Shown here: positions 18,026 to 27,513 of the stretch, in pieces
Position numbering within the stretch: the stretch's first letter is position 1
Layout of the letters: every line of letters begins with the position of its first letter
Assembly (NCBI GenBank): GCA_964464175.1
Contig: CAYXFD010000005.1
Span: 62,001 to 126,000 of the forward strand
Reading direction: 5' to 3'
DNA length: 64,000 nt
Source: CAYXFD01 sp964464175
Lineage (GTDB): Bacteria > Cloacimonadota > Cloacimonadia > Cloacimonadales > JAJBBL01
Notes under the pieces: model-generated
Told to the model about the DNA's origin: nothing
The model's database searches: none
The model's input: the letters and a program-made list of their open reading frames with translations, nothing else
Program-made: the position numbers and the translations under genes

Positions 18026-20155
18026 TCAATCTCTTTTCCTCAGATGAAGTTCGATTGCCAGGTCTCTGCTCTCAAAAACCTGCCAGCCTGAGTATTTGAC
18101 ATACATCCTGTTGGAATAGATTGAATCTAACCCTCCTCTCTCCCGGTAGATCGAAACCGGATTATACCCCTTGTTTGCCACCACCAGAAAGAGATTGTCG
18201 GGAAAAGGGATTGCCGGTATCCTGATAACAAGAGAATCATTCTCTCTGATACTTTCTCTGGTTTGATAGAGTAAATCTGCCCCGTCATAGAGACTAACCT
18301 CAACCGCTTCGGATGGATATCCGGCTTCACCTTTTATCTCAATTCTTTCAAGCAGATAATCGTTTTCACCTGCCGGGTAAAGGGAGTAATCAATACCAAT
18401 CTCTGTTCCCGGCTGCAGATACCAAAGATCAAATTGATTGTGATCCCGAACATAGCTGAGTATCTCTTTCTGTTGGTCGAGAGAGATAATCTTGTTTGAA
18501 AACCGGGTTTTATCCGACAAAGGATGAATATCTTTAATCTGAATGTTTAGTTCATTCACACCGGTATTCTCGGTCGTGATCCATGGTAAATAAAACAACC
18601 CATCTTCACTCTGCATGATCTCTCGCTGCCGGATTTCTAATCCGCTGGTGAGAGTAAGGATCAGATTCTCTGACTCGTTTTTCCCACTCTCCTGGATTTT
18701 CAGAGGAGGAAAGAACTGGAAAACAGGATTGGTCATAATTATCGCTTCGTTATTGTTCAGCGGTTCTGTTAGCAAAGGTTTTGACCTGCTTTCGCTAAGC
18801 CGAAAAGTATATTCCTCCCTTGCTTCCGACTCTCTGATGACCGTGAATTCATGATTCCCGCCGATCGTCAGAGTATAGGACTGAGTATCCGGCGGCAGAT
18901 AGCAAAAGAAATATCCCTCATCATTGGTAATTATAGGCTTAACAGTAGTACTTGATCTCCCCTTGAACTCTACCCTTTTCCCGGGTAAGGCAAGACCTTC
19001 CTTATCTACTACTCTCCCGATAAGCAGGTTTTTATCATATTCTTCCAATAATTTGAGCACAGCTTTCGTATGGTTACGCTTAATGATTTGCAGTACTTCA
19101 TTGGAAGGATTGACTATCCCTTCACCATAGGGAGAATTCCCCCCTACTTCGATCAGCATTGCCATGGTTCTGTGCTGAGAATAGATATAATCACGGGCAA
19201 AACCCCGTTTTGAGGTATTGTAATGATGGACAATATATTGCCCTTCTTCGTATGTCCGGGGTAGATAACGAGCCAGATATTCGGCAAGATACAGCATCTC
19301 AAAGTAGTCCGGTGACAGTTCGTGTCCCCAGCGCCAGGGAAAGAATATTCTCTCCGAATAGGAACCGGAAACAGAACTATGATAAAACAGAGCCAGTTGA
19401 AAATGATTATCGGCAGAGAAATCTATCATTGCCCTGATCTCATTCTGGGAAGCAGGTTCAAAGCCTTTGAAATAGGGACTTGCCGGAAAGTTATCTTGAT
19501 CATTTTCCCAATTGAAGGGATAATTGCGGTTTAGATCCACCCCTTTCTGATCCTGAAACCACAGACTGTAATCTCTTCCGCTCTCTCTTTCCCAAAACAA
19601 AGAAGAAAAGAAACTGTAATCCGTAATATTTTTCCTTTTCAGGCGGTTAATACCCCGGTTGACTATCTCAAAACCTTCAGGATTGATAGTCGGAATAAAC
19701 CAGAGGTTATAATTATCTACCAGATAGGTGATAAGGTAATCAGTACTATAATCGGAAAGCAAGGAACGGCTAAGATAGAAAACAAGCTCAACCCCAATCG
19801 GCTCTTCGGAATGATGTTGTCCGTGAAAAAGAACAGACGGTTTACTATCGGCAATACCGGTTTCGGGATTAGAGATCCGAAGAGCATAGATAGGTAATTT
19901 CTCATTACTGCTCTCTCCGATAATCTCCCAGGAAACAAGCCCGGGATTCATAGCGGTAATCTCCTCAAGGGAAGGGAGAATATCTTCGGGACGGTGGTAA
20001 GATGAATCGAGAGGATACTGATTCCGTCGCGCCCCGAACAGTGATGTTACGCTTAGTAATAGCAGCGTGAAACAGAATATTTTCATAAAAAAAGGAGGTC
20101 TGTCTCTTTGTTCCCGGTTTATGCTGTCTGAGAATCCTTCTTGTCTATAGCTCAT
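18026..20155 (-). CDS. Secreted M14 zinc carboxypeptidase
   Basis: A 709-residue metallocarboxypeptidase. Zinc ligands HxxE are in VLFHGQHHSEEPIG, the arginine/asparagine substrate pocket in FIPTINPEGFE and GVDLNRNYPFNW, and the catalytic glutamate region in AMLIEVGGNSPYGEG. A carboxypeptidase-regulatory-like beta domain follows (IGRVVDKEGLALPGKRVEFK), then a ~250-residue C-terminal beta region without a sorting domain. The frame from 20155 has GGAG before the ATG, but the signal peptide (MKIFCFTLLLLSVTSLFGA) starts at ATG 20086, so either an extended leader or the internal start is used; I cannot decide. Confidence 0.85.
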   Translation of the reverse strand: MSYRQEGFSDSINREQRDRPPFFMKIFCFTLLLLSVTSLFGARRNQYPLDSSYHRPEDILPSLEEITAMNPGLVSWEIIGESSNEKLPIYALRISNPETGIADSKPSVLFHGQHHSEEPIGVELVFYLSRSLLSDYSTDYLITYLVDNYNLWFIPTINPEGFEIVNRGINRLKRKNITDYSFFSSLFWERESGRDYSLWFQDQKGVDLNRNYPFNWENDQDNFPASPYFKGFEPASQNEIRAMIDFSADNHFQLALFYHSSVSGSYSERIFFPWRWGHELSPDYFEMLYLAEYLARYLPRTYEEGQYIVHHYNTSKRGFARDYIYSQHRTMAMLIEVGGNSPYGEGIVNPSNEVLQIIKRNHTKAVLKLLEEYDKNLLIGRVVDKEGLALPGKRVEFKGRSSTTVKPIITNDEGYFFCYLPPDTQSYTLTIGGNHEFTVIRESEAREEYTFRLSESRSKPLLTEPLNNNEAIIMTNPVFQFFPPLKIQESGKNESENLILTLTSGLEIRQREIMQSEDGLFYLPWITTENTGVNELNIQIKDIHPLSDKTRFSNKIISLDQQKEILSYVRDHNQFDLWYLQPGTEIGIDYSLYPAGENDYLLERIEIKGEAGYPSEAVEVSLYDGADLLYQTRESIRENDSLVIRIPAIPFPDNLFLVVANKGYNPVSIYRERGGLDSIYSNRMYVKYSGWQVFESRDLAIELHLRKRD

Positions 20156-20193
20156 ATCTCCGCTTACTCTTAAAGCTTCCCCGGGCTGCTGTG

Positions 20194-20988
20194 TTACTTG
20201 ATAAATATTATATAGAGCAGGAAGAAAGCGGGTACCGCAATTATGAAACTGTCAAATCTGTCTAAGAGTCCTCCATGCCCCGGGATAATATTGGAACTGT
20301 CTTTAATATCAACATCCCGCTTGATAAGTGATTCCAGCAGATCACCGAACTGTCCGAAAATCGCCGCAGAAAGGGCAGCAAGCATCATAATTTCAGCTGT
20401 TACATAGTTCCTGAAGATCAGGAATAGGATATAAGCCCCGATAAAGGCAAAGATCCCTCCGGAGATAAAACCTTCCAAGGACTTCTTCGGACTGACCTTT
20501 ACCAGTCCGCGGTGTCTGCCTATCAACATCCCCATGAAGTAGGCAAAAGTATCGGTTATCCAGATAAGAATGATCATGGAGATCAAGAGATATTCACCGT
20601 TATGAAGACCTCTCATCCGGTAGATGATAGAATAGAGAAAAGGTTGATAAATAATAGCAAAACAGGAAAGTGCCAGCCTGTTTACCGATCCTTCAATCCG
20701 GTTGAAGAAGATATCATAGCCTGAAACTGTCAGCAGAACCAGCAAAAAGGAAAACATAATTGCCGGCAAGGTTAACAGTGAAGCCAGCCAGAGAAAAACC
20801 AGTCCCAGGGGAATAATCACCAAAGGGATCAGAGCATACTTTTTGCTGAACAACTGCCGCAGTTCAAAAAGACCAAACGTCGAAAAAACGGAAAGCAGCA
20901 GCAATAAAGGATAACCACCGTTAAAACTGATGACCAGAATAAGTGGAATAAAGATAACCGCTACTAAAACTCTTTTCAAAAGGATCAT
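20194..20988 (-). CDS. cdsA: Phosphatidate cytidylyltransferase
   Basis: A 264-residue integral membrane enzyme that makes CDP-diacylglycerol from phosphatidate and CTP, the entry to phosphatidylglycerol and phosphatidylethanolamine. The C-terminal signature is intact: KRDVDIKDSSNIIPGHGGLL followed by DRFDS, and the upstream KVSPKKSLEGFISG motif is present. Eight hydrophobic segments are visible. Its ATG overlaps the uppS stop by four bases. Confidence 0.93.
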   Translation of the reverse strand: MILLKRVLVAVIFIPLILVISFNGGYPLLLLLSVFSTFGLFELRQLFSKKYALIPLVIIPLGLVFLWLASLLTLPAIMFSFLLVLLTVSGYDIFFNRIEGSVNRLALSCFAIIYQPFLYSIIYRMRGLHNGEYLLISMIILIWITDTFAYFMGMLIGRHRGLVKVSPKKSLEGFISGGIFAFIGAYILFLIFRNYVTAEIMMLAALSAAIFGQFGDLLESLIKRDVDIKDSSNIIPGHGGLLDRFDSFIIAVPAFFLLYIIFIK

Positions 20989-21728
20989 TCTTCAGCCGCT
21001 CCGAATCTCCGCTTTCTCTTCTGATAATTGAGTATTGCCTGAATGAATTCTGTCCGGGTGAAGTCGGGCCATAAGGTCTCGGTAAACCATAATTCCGCAT
21101 AAGCGGACTGCCAGATCATAAAATTTGACAGGCGGAGTTCGCCGCTCGTCCTGATCATAAGATCGGGATCGGGAATATTATCGGTGTAAAGATATTTACT
21201 TATCGTCTCTTCCTTGATCTCTTCAGGCAAGAGTGTCCCATTTCGGAGATCAGTCAGTATCTTTTCCATTGCTTCGATCAGCTCCTGTCTCCCCCCGTAG
21301 TTCATGGCAACATTAAGGTGCAGTCCGGTATTGTCCCAGCTTTTTCGGCAGGTACTGGCTATCTTTTCATAGTATTTGGAATCAAGCCCCTTCTTGCTTC
21401 CGATAAATCTGACGACGATATTGTTTTGACTCAATTCATCTATCTCTTTCAGGAGAGTATCCATTATCAGCCTTAACAGTCCGTGCACTTCAGTCTGGGG
21501 ACGGCGCCAGTTCTCGGTGGAAAAGGCATAAATAGTGAGATAGGGCAATCCGATCTCGACACTGGCTTCCACGACCTCTCTCACCGCATTAGCACCTTTG
21601 CGGTGTCCATTGAGCCGTGTAGTATTGTTTCTTTTAGCCCAGCGTCCGTTTCCATCCATTATTATCCCGATATGAGCAGGCATTTTTTTCTTATCGAGCT
21701 GCTCGATCAAACTCTTGTAATCTGCCAT
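20985..21728 (-). CDS. uppS: Undecaprenyl diphosphate synthase
   Basis: A 247-residue cis-prenyltransferase that builds the C55 carrier lipid for peptidoglycan and surface glycans. Signatures: HIGIIMDGNGRWAKRN (catalytic Asp), LNGHRKGANAVREVV, YLTIYAFSTENWRRP, and the C-terminal DPDLMIRTSGELRLSNFMIW with AYAELWFTETLWPDF. Length is standard. Start ATG follows GAGG. It lies between prfB and cdsA; uppS-cdsA is a widespread conserved gene pair. Confidence 0.95.
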   Translation of the reverse strand: MADYKSLIEQLDKKKMPAHIGIIMDGNGRWAKRNNTTRLNGHRKGANAVREVVEASVEIGLPYLTIYAFSTENWRRPQTEVHGLLRLIMDTLLKEIDELSQNNIVVRFIGSKKGLDSKYYEKIASTCRKSWDNTGLHLNVAMNYGGRQELIEAMEKILTDLRNGTLLPEEIKEETISKYLYTDNIPDPDLMIRTSGELRLSNFMIWQSAYAELWFTETLWPDFTRTEFIQAILNYQKRKRRFGAAEE

Positions 21729-21766
21729 AATAATACCTCAATAAAGTTCAATAAAAACATCCTGAC

Positions 21767-22883
21767 TTAACTTTTTGCTTTTTCCAAAGCCCTGCTTTTT
21801 AGATAGGCATAGATAAAACCGTCAAGATCACCCTCCATAACGGCATTGAGATTACCTGTTTCGTGATCTGTGCGGTGATCTTTGACCATCTGATAAGGAT
21901 GAAAGACATAGGATCTGATCTGGTTACCCCAGCCTATCTCTGTCTTCTGATTCTCCACAGCCTGTTTTTCCTTATCTTTGATATCTTCGTAATAATTATA
22001 GAGACGTGACCGCAGCAGTTTCATTGCCGTATCCCGGTTCTTTATCTGAGACCTTTCTTTCTGGCACTGAACAATTATTCCGGTCGGTTGATGAGTAATC
22101 CTTACGGCTGAGTCTGTCGTATTGACATGCTGTCCTCCGGCACCGCTTGACCTGTAGGTATCTATCTTCAAATCGGAAGGATTGATCTCCAGGTCAATAT
22201 CGTCCTCAACAATCGGATAGACAAACATCGAGGCAAAAGAGGTCTGTCTTTTACCCTGAGCATTGAAGGGAGAAATCCTTACCAATCTGTGAACTCCGGA
22301 CTCACATTTCAGAAAGCCGTAAGCATAAGCTCCGCTCACTTCCAGAGTAACACTCTTAATCCCTGCTTCTTCGCCAGGTAATATATCGTCAATGGCTACC
22401 TGAAAACCCTTATTGTCAGCCCATCGCCGGTACATCCGCAGGAGCATCTCAGCCCAATCCTGGGATTCCGTGCCACCGGCTCCGGGATGGATTGTCAATA
22501 TAGCGTCATTAATATCGGTATCTTCGTTTAAAATGAATTCTATCTCTGTTTGCTGGGCTTCTTTCCGGTATGTCTTTAGTTTATTTTGTGCCTCCCGGAA
22601 CAGTTCTTCGTTTTGTTCTTCTTCCAGAAGCATCTTGTAAGTTTCCAGATCTTCGACCGTGTCCTTAAGGTAGGTGTCTTTTTCGATCTTATTGCGTAAG
22701 ATCGTAATTTCTTTGGTAATTGCTTTGGCTTTTCTTTGATCAGACCAAAATCCGGGTTCGTTGGTTTTTAGCTCCAGAGCAGAGATCTCAGAATTTATCT
22801 GCCCCGTATCAAAGATACCTCCTAATTTCCTGTAATTTGTCAATCAGAATGTCGATTTCGCGTGCTAATTCTTGAATATCCAT
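21767..22883 (-). CDS. prfB: Peptide chain release factor 2, with programmed +1 frameshift
   Basis: Release factor 2 recognises UGA and UAA stop codons and releases the nascent peptide. The zero frame starts at ATG 22883 (behind GGAG) and encodes 24 residues ending RRYL before an in-frame UGA at 22809-22811; a +1 shift joins it to the frame that continues with DTGQ, giving about 371 residues. The codon-recognition tripeptide SPF (VRISPFNAQ) and the catalytic GGQ (GAGGQHVNTTDSAVRITH) are present. The frame beginning at 22843 is only the longest downstream ORF, not the true start. Confidence 0.95.
22808..22823 (-). promoter_or_regulatory. prfB programmed frameshift site
   Basis: Reading the minus strand: AGGAGG (22818-22823), a 3-base spacer TAT, then CTT TGA T (22808-22814). 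This is the canonical autoregulatory arrangement: the internal Shine-Dalgarno sequence just upstream of the CUU-UGA slippery stop pushes the ribosome into +1 when RF2 is scarce. Confidence 0.95.
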
Positions 22884-23006
22884 CTTTATCTCCGTTTTTT
22901 ATCTTTAATCTACTTTTTAAACAGCTTTCAGCTCCCAGTTCTACGGGAGATGATAGTTGAGCAAACAACTGATACTTCTCCCGGCTCTCCGCTATTAATT
23001 CCCCTC

Positions 23007-24164
23007 CTACTTCCAGGGAATCAAATAGTCTTTTGCCTCTTCGTTGAAATAACGGTCTGTCATAGTGGCAATGAAATCCCTAACTTTCTCCGGAATCGAG
23101 AAGCGGATCAGATAGTTCTCGCTTTTATGATTGAGGAAATGCTTGAAGATCTTCGATTCTTTCTTTTCATTTTCTATATCGGTAACATACTTATCAAAAA
23201 GGAGCTTCATTGATCTCTCGATGATATCATTGTAAGCCTTCACGTTCTCATTGTGATAGATATGAGCGTAGTTGAACTTTTTCAATTTCTCCAGATAATA
23301 GGAGGTCTCTTCGTCAAAGGAGATATAATCCTTCTCGTAACTGTTCTGAATTACACTTTTAATCAAAGTATCGACAATATCACTGTTTCTCCTGCCCAGA
23401 TAGGCGGCACAATCCTCCGGCAGCTCTTCTCTTCTGAGAATGTTGAACCTTATGGCATCTTCGATATCCTGACCGATATAAGCTACTGTATCGGTTATTC
23501 TTACCACACACCCTTCCAGAGTTGCAGGCATCCAGTTCTCTACCTTAACCCCACCTATCGTGGTTTTCATATAATTCTGCAGGTCTTCCTCCTGCTTTTC
23601 ACGATTCGGATAGATCCTCGTATTATGCACCTCACCATCGTGAGACAGTATCCCGTCTCTGACCTGAAAAGTGAGATTAAGCCCCTCGCCTCTTCTGGCA
23701 ATGTGATCAACTACGTGCAGACTCTCGATATTATGGTGAAATTCACCTATGCCGTACTTTTTGCAGCAGTCATTCAACGCTTTTTCTCCGTCATGTCCGA
23801 AAGGGGGATGTCCCAGATCGTGCCCCAAAGCAATCGCTTCGATGAGTTCCTGATTCAGCCTGAGAACTTTCCCGATAGTTCTGGAAATCTGCGAAACATA
23901 GGTTGTATGGAGACTCCGGTTAGTCATCTCTTCGTCGAACATATTGGAAAAGGAAAAGACCTGCGTTTTCCCCTGATAGCGGCGATAAGAACCGCTATAC
24001 AGAATCCGGTCCCTGTCCAGAGCAAAAGCCGAACGAAGCCTTTCTTTTCCCTCTTCTTTTAACCGGTAGGCTTCATCTTTTCTGCAGGCAAAGGAGATCA
24101 GATTCTTTTCAGCATCTCTCTGACTCTGCTCGTATATCTTCTTTAATTCATCTCTTTTAATCAT
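23007..24164 (-). CDS. dgt: Deoxyguanosinetriphosphate triphosphohydrolase-like HD protein
   Basis: A 385-residue dGTPase family enzyme that hydrolyses dNTPs to deoxynucleoside and triphosphate. The N-terminal family motif FALDRDRILYSGSYRRYQGK with KTQVFS, then NRSLHTTYVSQISRTIG (H of HD), ALGHDLGHPPFGHDGEKALN (HD and downstream glutamate/histidine), and RITDTVAYIGQDIEDAIRF (second Asp) are all visible. Length is of the short (type 2) dGTPase class. It is separated by five bases from trmB upstream. Confidence 0.92.
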   Translation of the reverse strand: MIKRDELKKIYEQSQRDAEKNLISFACRKDEAYRLKEEGKERLRSAFALDRDRILYSGSYRRYQGKTQVFSFSNMFDEEMTNRSLHTTYVSQISRTIGKVLRLNQELIEAIALGHDLGHPPFGHDGEKALNDCCKKYGIGEFHHNIESLHVVDHIARRGEGLNLTFQVRDGILSHDGEVHNTRIYPNREKQEEDLQNYMKTTIGGVKVENWMPATLEGCVVRITDTVAYIGQDIEDAIRFNILRREELPEDCAAYLGRRNSDIVDTLIKSVIQNSYEKDYISFDEETSYYLEKLKKFNYAHIYHNENVKAYNDIIERSMKLLFDKYVTDIENEKKESKIFKHFLNHKSENYLIRFSIPEKVRDFIATMTDRYFNEEAKDYLIPWK

Positions 24165-24169
24165 TAATT

Positions 24170-24781
24170 TTACCTCTTGCTAAATCTCATGTAAAATGGG
24201 GGAAAACCCTTCTGTTTCAGCTTCATCTCAAAATGAGTCTCGATATGACCGCTGAAGGGTTCCCTGCTGAATCCTTCCGGATAACCAGCTTCAAATTCCG
24301 GACTTTCAGAAAAATGCTTAACAATCCAATTCCTGTAATCTTCATGATCGGTGGTGATCAAAACATCACCCCCATCTGCTAAAACACCGGCAAGACCGGT
24401 AATGAAATCCTTTTGAATGAGCCGGTGTTTATGATGTCTTCTCTTAGGCCAGGGATCGGGATGAAAGATATAGAATCTCTCTATCGACTTTTCCCCAAGT
24501 CTTTTTAGCTGAACCTCATCGACATACATTCTCAATAACCTCACATTAGAGTGAGTGGCTGGTTCCAGTTTCCTCAGAATAGATTTTATCCGTTTCCTTT
24601 TGATCTCCAGACCCAGGAAATTACTCCCCGGCTCATTAAGGGAAACCTCTGCCAGAAACTCTCCCCGCCCCGAACCTATCTCTATATGCACAGGCTGATT
24701 ATCACCAAACAAAGAGCTGAAGCTGATCTGATCTTCTGCTATATCCCTAAGAAAGAATTCCTCTTTCTCTGCTAATGTCAT
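24170..24781 (-). CDS. trmB: tRNA (guanine-N7-)-methyltransferase
   Basis: A 203-residue SAM-dependent enzyme that methylates G46 of tRNA. The SAM site is IEIGSGRGEFLAEVSLNEP, the family-specific catalytic loop is IFHPDPWPKRRHHKHRLIQK, and the C-terminal element FSGHIETHFEMKLKQKG contains the conserved T-x-FE. Start ATG follows AAAGGAG. It heads the leftward run trmB-dgt-prfB-uppS-cdsA. Confidence 0.94.
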   Translation of the reverse strand: MTLAEKEEFFLRDIAEDQISFSSLFGDNQPVHIEIGSGRGEFLAEVSLNEPGSNFLGLEIKRKRIKSILRKLEPATHSNVRLLRMYVDEVQLKRLGEKSIERFYIFHPDPWPKRRHHKHRLIQKDFITGLAGVLADGGDVLITTDHEDYRNWIVKHFSESPEFEAGYPEGFSREPFSGHIETHFEMKLKQKGFPPFYMRFSKR

Positions 24782-24905
24782 TCAAACTCCTTTCTCACAG
24801 GTATAATATAACAAGGGAATCGATTAGCCTTTATATGTCAATCAGAATTGAAATCAAAAATTCAGAGAACAGATCATTCTTCTGTCCGTTAATGAAAAGT
24901 ATCCC

Positions 24906-26348
24906 TCACTCTCCCTGAATAAGCCTTAACGTATAATCGAGCACCGTTTCCTTGCCGGCAGCAGTATCTTCCCCTGTCTGGCTCACAAGATGGTGAGGAA
25001 CGACACCCTTCAGCAAATCTTCTTCTTTGCCCGGAGAGATGAAAGTTTTGTGAGAAACCCCAAAAACAAGACGGCTATTAGGAAGCCTGAAAGAATAGAC
25101 ATCACCGAAAGTCTTCAACAGTCCTCCGGTCTCTTCTCCGATTATCGTTCCAATCCCATAATATTTCACTGCTGCTGAAAAATCGGTAGCACTGGAAAAG
25201 GTGTAGGAACTTGTCAGAAGATAGATATTACCCTCAAATCTCAATGGGTTTTTCCCCGGCACTTTTTCCCGGACTTTGACATTATGAAGTGTCCCGACCG
25301 GCTTTATTTGAATATCCCGCCAGGCAGGGTAGTATTTCTTTATCTGCCGGCTGATTTTGATCCCGACCTCTTTGTACTGGGTAAAAGGTTCGCCGCTTAG
25401 ATAGTCAAGAAAAGCGTCTCCCAGGGAAGAATTTCCCCCTCCATTGTTCCTGACGTCAATTATCAGATCTGATATCCCTTCCTCTTTTATCCGGCTGAAT
25501 GTCTCTTCCAGAAAATGCTTGAACTTATCTAAATCCCTGAAAGACCGGAAATCGATGTAACCGGTATTTGTACCGGGAAGAACCTTAAAACTGTAGGGAG
25601 CTCCGGTCATTGCCGAAGAAGAAGTTATCTTATCTTTGGTAACCCCTTCGATACTGAAACTGAGGGTTTCCCTGCTGTCCGGAAGTCGTATTATGACATT
25701 GAAAGTCCCGCTGAAGCCATATATAGTCCAAAGATATGCCGGAAAATTTGATTCGATCCTCTTTTCTCTGAACTGGATCCTTTCTCCGCAGCTATAACGA
25801 AGCAGTTCAGTGAGGATAGTTTCCATCTCGATTCCGTTTATCGCTACGATCTCAGCAGCTCCCGGGATTTCATTTTCTTCTAATGAAATGCTTTCTCTGA
25901 GGAATACCCTGCCCCCATCGATCCGAAGACTAAGCGGGAATATCTTTCCCCCCTCATCCAGATAATGAGCCCACTCTTCTGCCGGCAGCCTTGCTCCCGT
26001 ATGTCCGTCACCCAGCATTGTTATTATGGGAGAAGTCCGGCGGTAAAACTCGACCCTGTCCATCGGCTCGGTCAATTCACTTCTCAGCTTAGCAACCTCT
26101 GCCCTGATGGTCTCTCCGGAGGTTACAGCGTATAGATCAGGATGTATCTCTTCCAGAGTCCGGATAAGATAGTATAAATCTTCTATCAGCTCTTTCGGAG
26201 AGTACTCTTTTCCTATCTCTTCTGCTGTTATGCCTCTTGAGGTATCGGGAACAGAGCTGCAGCCCGAGAAAATAATGACCCCTGTTAACGTTATTAGGAC
26301 CGGAATAAGAAAAAAAACTTGTCTAAATCTCATCAAAACAAACCTCAT
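24906..26348 (-). CDS. S41-family (tail-specific/tricorn-like) peptidase lipoprotein
   Basis: A ~480-residue exported protein with a lipobox (VIIFSGCSS; lipidated Cys about 30). The catalytic domain of clan SK is seen in DLIIDVRNNGGGNSSLGDAF, the serine region LTSSYTFSSATDFSAAVKYY and the conserved IGEETGG. Two ATGs are possible (26348 and 26333); the second leaves a conventional lipoprotein leader. Cell-envelope proteolysis is its likely role; substrate unknown. Confidence 0.85.
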   Translation of the reverse strand: MRFVLMRFRQVFFLIPVLITLTGVIIFSGCSSVPDTSRGITAEEIGKEYSPKELIEDLYYLIRTLEEIHPDLYAVTSGETIRAEVAKLRSELTEPMDRVEFYRRTSPIITMLGDGHTGARLPAEEWAHYLDEGGKIFPLSLRIDGGRVFLRESISLEENEIPGAAEIVAINGIEMETILTELLRYSCGERIQFREKRIESNFPAYLWTIYGFSGTFNVIIRLPDSRETLSFSIEGVTKDKITSSSAMTGAPYSFKVLPGTNTGYIDFRSFRDLDKFKHFLEETFSRIKEEGISDLIIDVRNNGGGNSSLGDAFLDYLSGEPFTQYKEVGIKISRQIKKYYPAWRDIQIKPVGTLHNVKVREKVPGKNPLRFEGNIYLLTSSYTFSSATDFSAAVKYYGIGTIIGEETGGLLKTFGDVYSFRLPNSRLVFGVSHKTFISPGKEEDLLKGVVPHHLVSQTGEDTAAGKETVLDYTLRLIQGE

Positions 26349-26510
26349 TAAAAAAGCTAATTGATATCCATCTCTAGCGAATGATAACTCTATTAGTTAA
26401 AGACAGATTTTCAACGGATACTTAAACTTATTAAACTGCCAAAATGCTGCCGGATTACTCCGTTTCTTGCTTCGGAAGTCAGTTAACCCGGCAAAGCTTT
26501 CCGGTTCTCG

Positions 26511-27476
26511 CTATCTCGTTCTGGCACAGCGAAAACCTATATCACTGTCACTACAGGTCATTGATGAACTGTAACGGCTCCAGGAAGGGAGAATAACCGG
26601 AGTGTCATCCCAACTGCCCCCTCTAAGAACCCGGCGGTTGGGATAAGACCCGCCATACCAGCTCCCTGTCCAGTTCAGAACATTGCCCGCCATGTCATAT
26701 ACTCCGTAGGGAGAGGGGCTGTCGGTTGTTCCCGGATTTTTACCGTTAAAATAACCGACTGGAGTAGTGCCGTTATCCCAGGGGTCTCTGCTGTTAAAGT
26801 AATTCGCTCTGCTGCCGTCTATGGAATCTCCCCAGGGATACATGTTACCTGTCATTCCCCGGGCTGCTTTTTCCCATTCATGATCTGTAGGAAGCCTTAA
26901 CCCGTAATGCCGGGCGAAGGCAAGAGCTCCAAACCAGGATACATAGACTACCGGGTGGTTCAGATAATCCTCTTCGGAAAACTCTTCCGGGTAGTTTAAA
27001 AAGAATTGCCCTTTGCGGTAAGATATTCTCGAGGTGTTCTGATAGAACTCCGTACCGAGGGCATAGAGCCTCTTAACCCCTTCTCGATAATGATGGTCAC
27101 CTTCATAATGCCACCGGACTCCATTATCGGCAACCCATATATCTCCCGCAGCATAAGCCTCCCTTAGATATTGAAGATATTGGGCATTAGTAACTTCATA
27201 TTTCATAATCTCGTAATCATAATCTATCGTTAAGAGGGTATCATTTTCACTGAAGAAAAATTCTCCTGCCGGGACGAGACACCATTCGGTATTAAGATGC
27301 CCGCGTTGTTTACTCTCCTGAATTTCCTCATCTGCCGTTTCGGCATTGGTAAGCTCTGCATAGTAAAGAGGAGCTGTTTGATACTCTTCAGTTAGAGCTG
27401 CTAAATTCTCTCCAAAGATTATGGTAATCAGATATAAGATAAAGGTGGATAATAACACCGGACGTAAAATTCTCAT
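26511..27476 (-). CDS. Secreted SUMF1/formylglycine-generating-enzyme-fold protein with variable C-terminus
   Basis: A 321-residue exported protein. After the leader, the FGE-sulfatase fold runs from EWCLVPAGEFFF through MKYEVTNAQYLQYLREAYAA, HPVVYVSWFGALAFARHYGL, RLPTDHEWEKAARGMTG and YGVYDMAGNVLNWTGSWYGG to RRVLRGGSW and the conserved terminus IGFRCARTR. Enzymatic FGE cysteines are not evident, so it is more likely a C-type-lectin-fold display protein. Between RGGSW and IGFRC the codons are mostly NNY, as in the two paralogs at 39283 and 41672 (see findings). No sorting domain; context: between the S41 peptidase and Xer genes. Confidence 0.85.
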   Translation of the reverse strand: MRILRPVLLSTFILYLITIIFGENLAALTEEYQTAPLYYAELTNAETADEEIQESKQRGHLNTEWCLVPAGEFFFSENDTLLTIDYDYEIMKYEVTNAQYLQYLREAYAAGDIWVADNGVRWHYEGDHHYREGVKRLYALGTEFYQNTSRISYRKGQFFLNYPEEFSEEDYLNHPVVYVSWFGALAFARHYGLRLPTDHEWEKAARGMTGNMYPWGDSIDGSRANYFNSRDPWDNGTTPVGYFNGKNPGTTDSPSPYGVYDMAGNVLNWTGSWYGGSYPNRRVLRGGSWDDTPVILPSWSRYSSSMTCSDSDIGFRCARTR

Positions 27477-27513
27477 TGAGTTCCTCTTTGCTGTTTGAAA
27501 TATCGGCTGCTTT

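Noticed and set aside
22767..22843. MTNYRKLGGIFD as the N-terminus of release factor 2
   Set aside because: The ATG at 22843 has no Shine-Dalgarno sequence and the frameshift signal with its upstream leader is intact.
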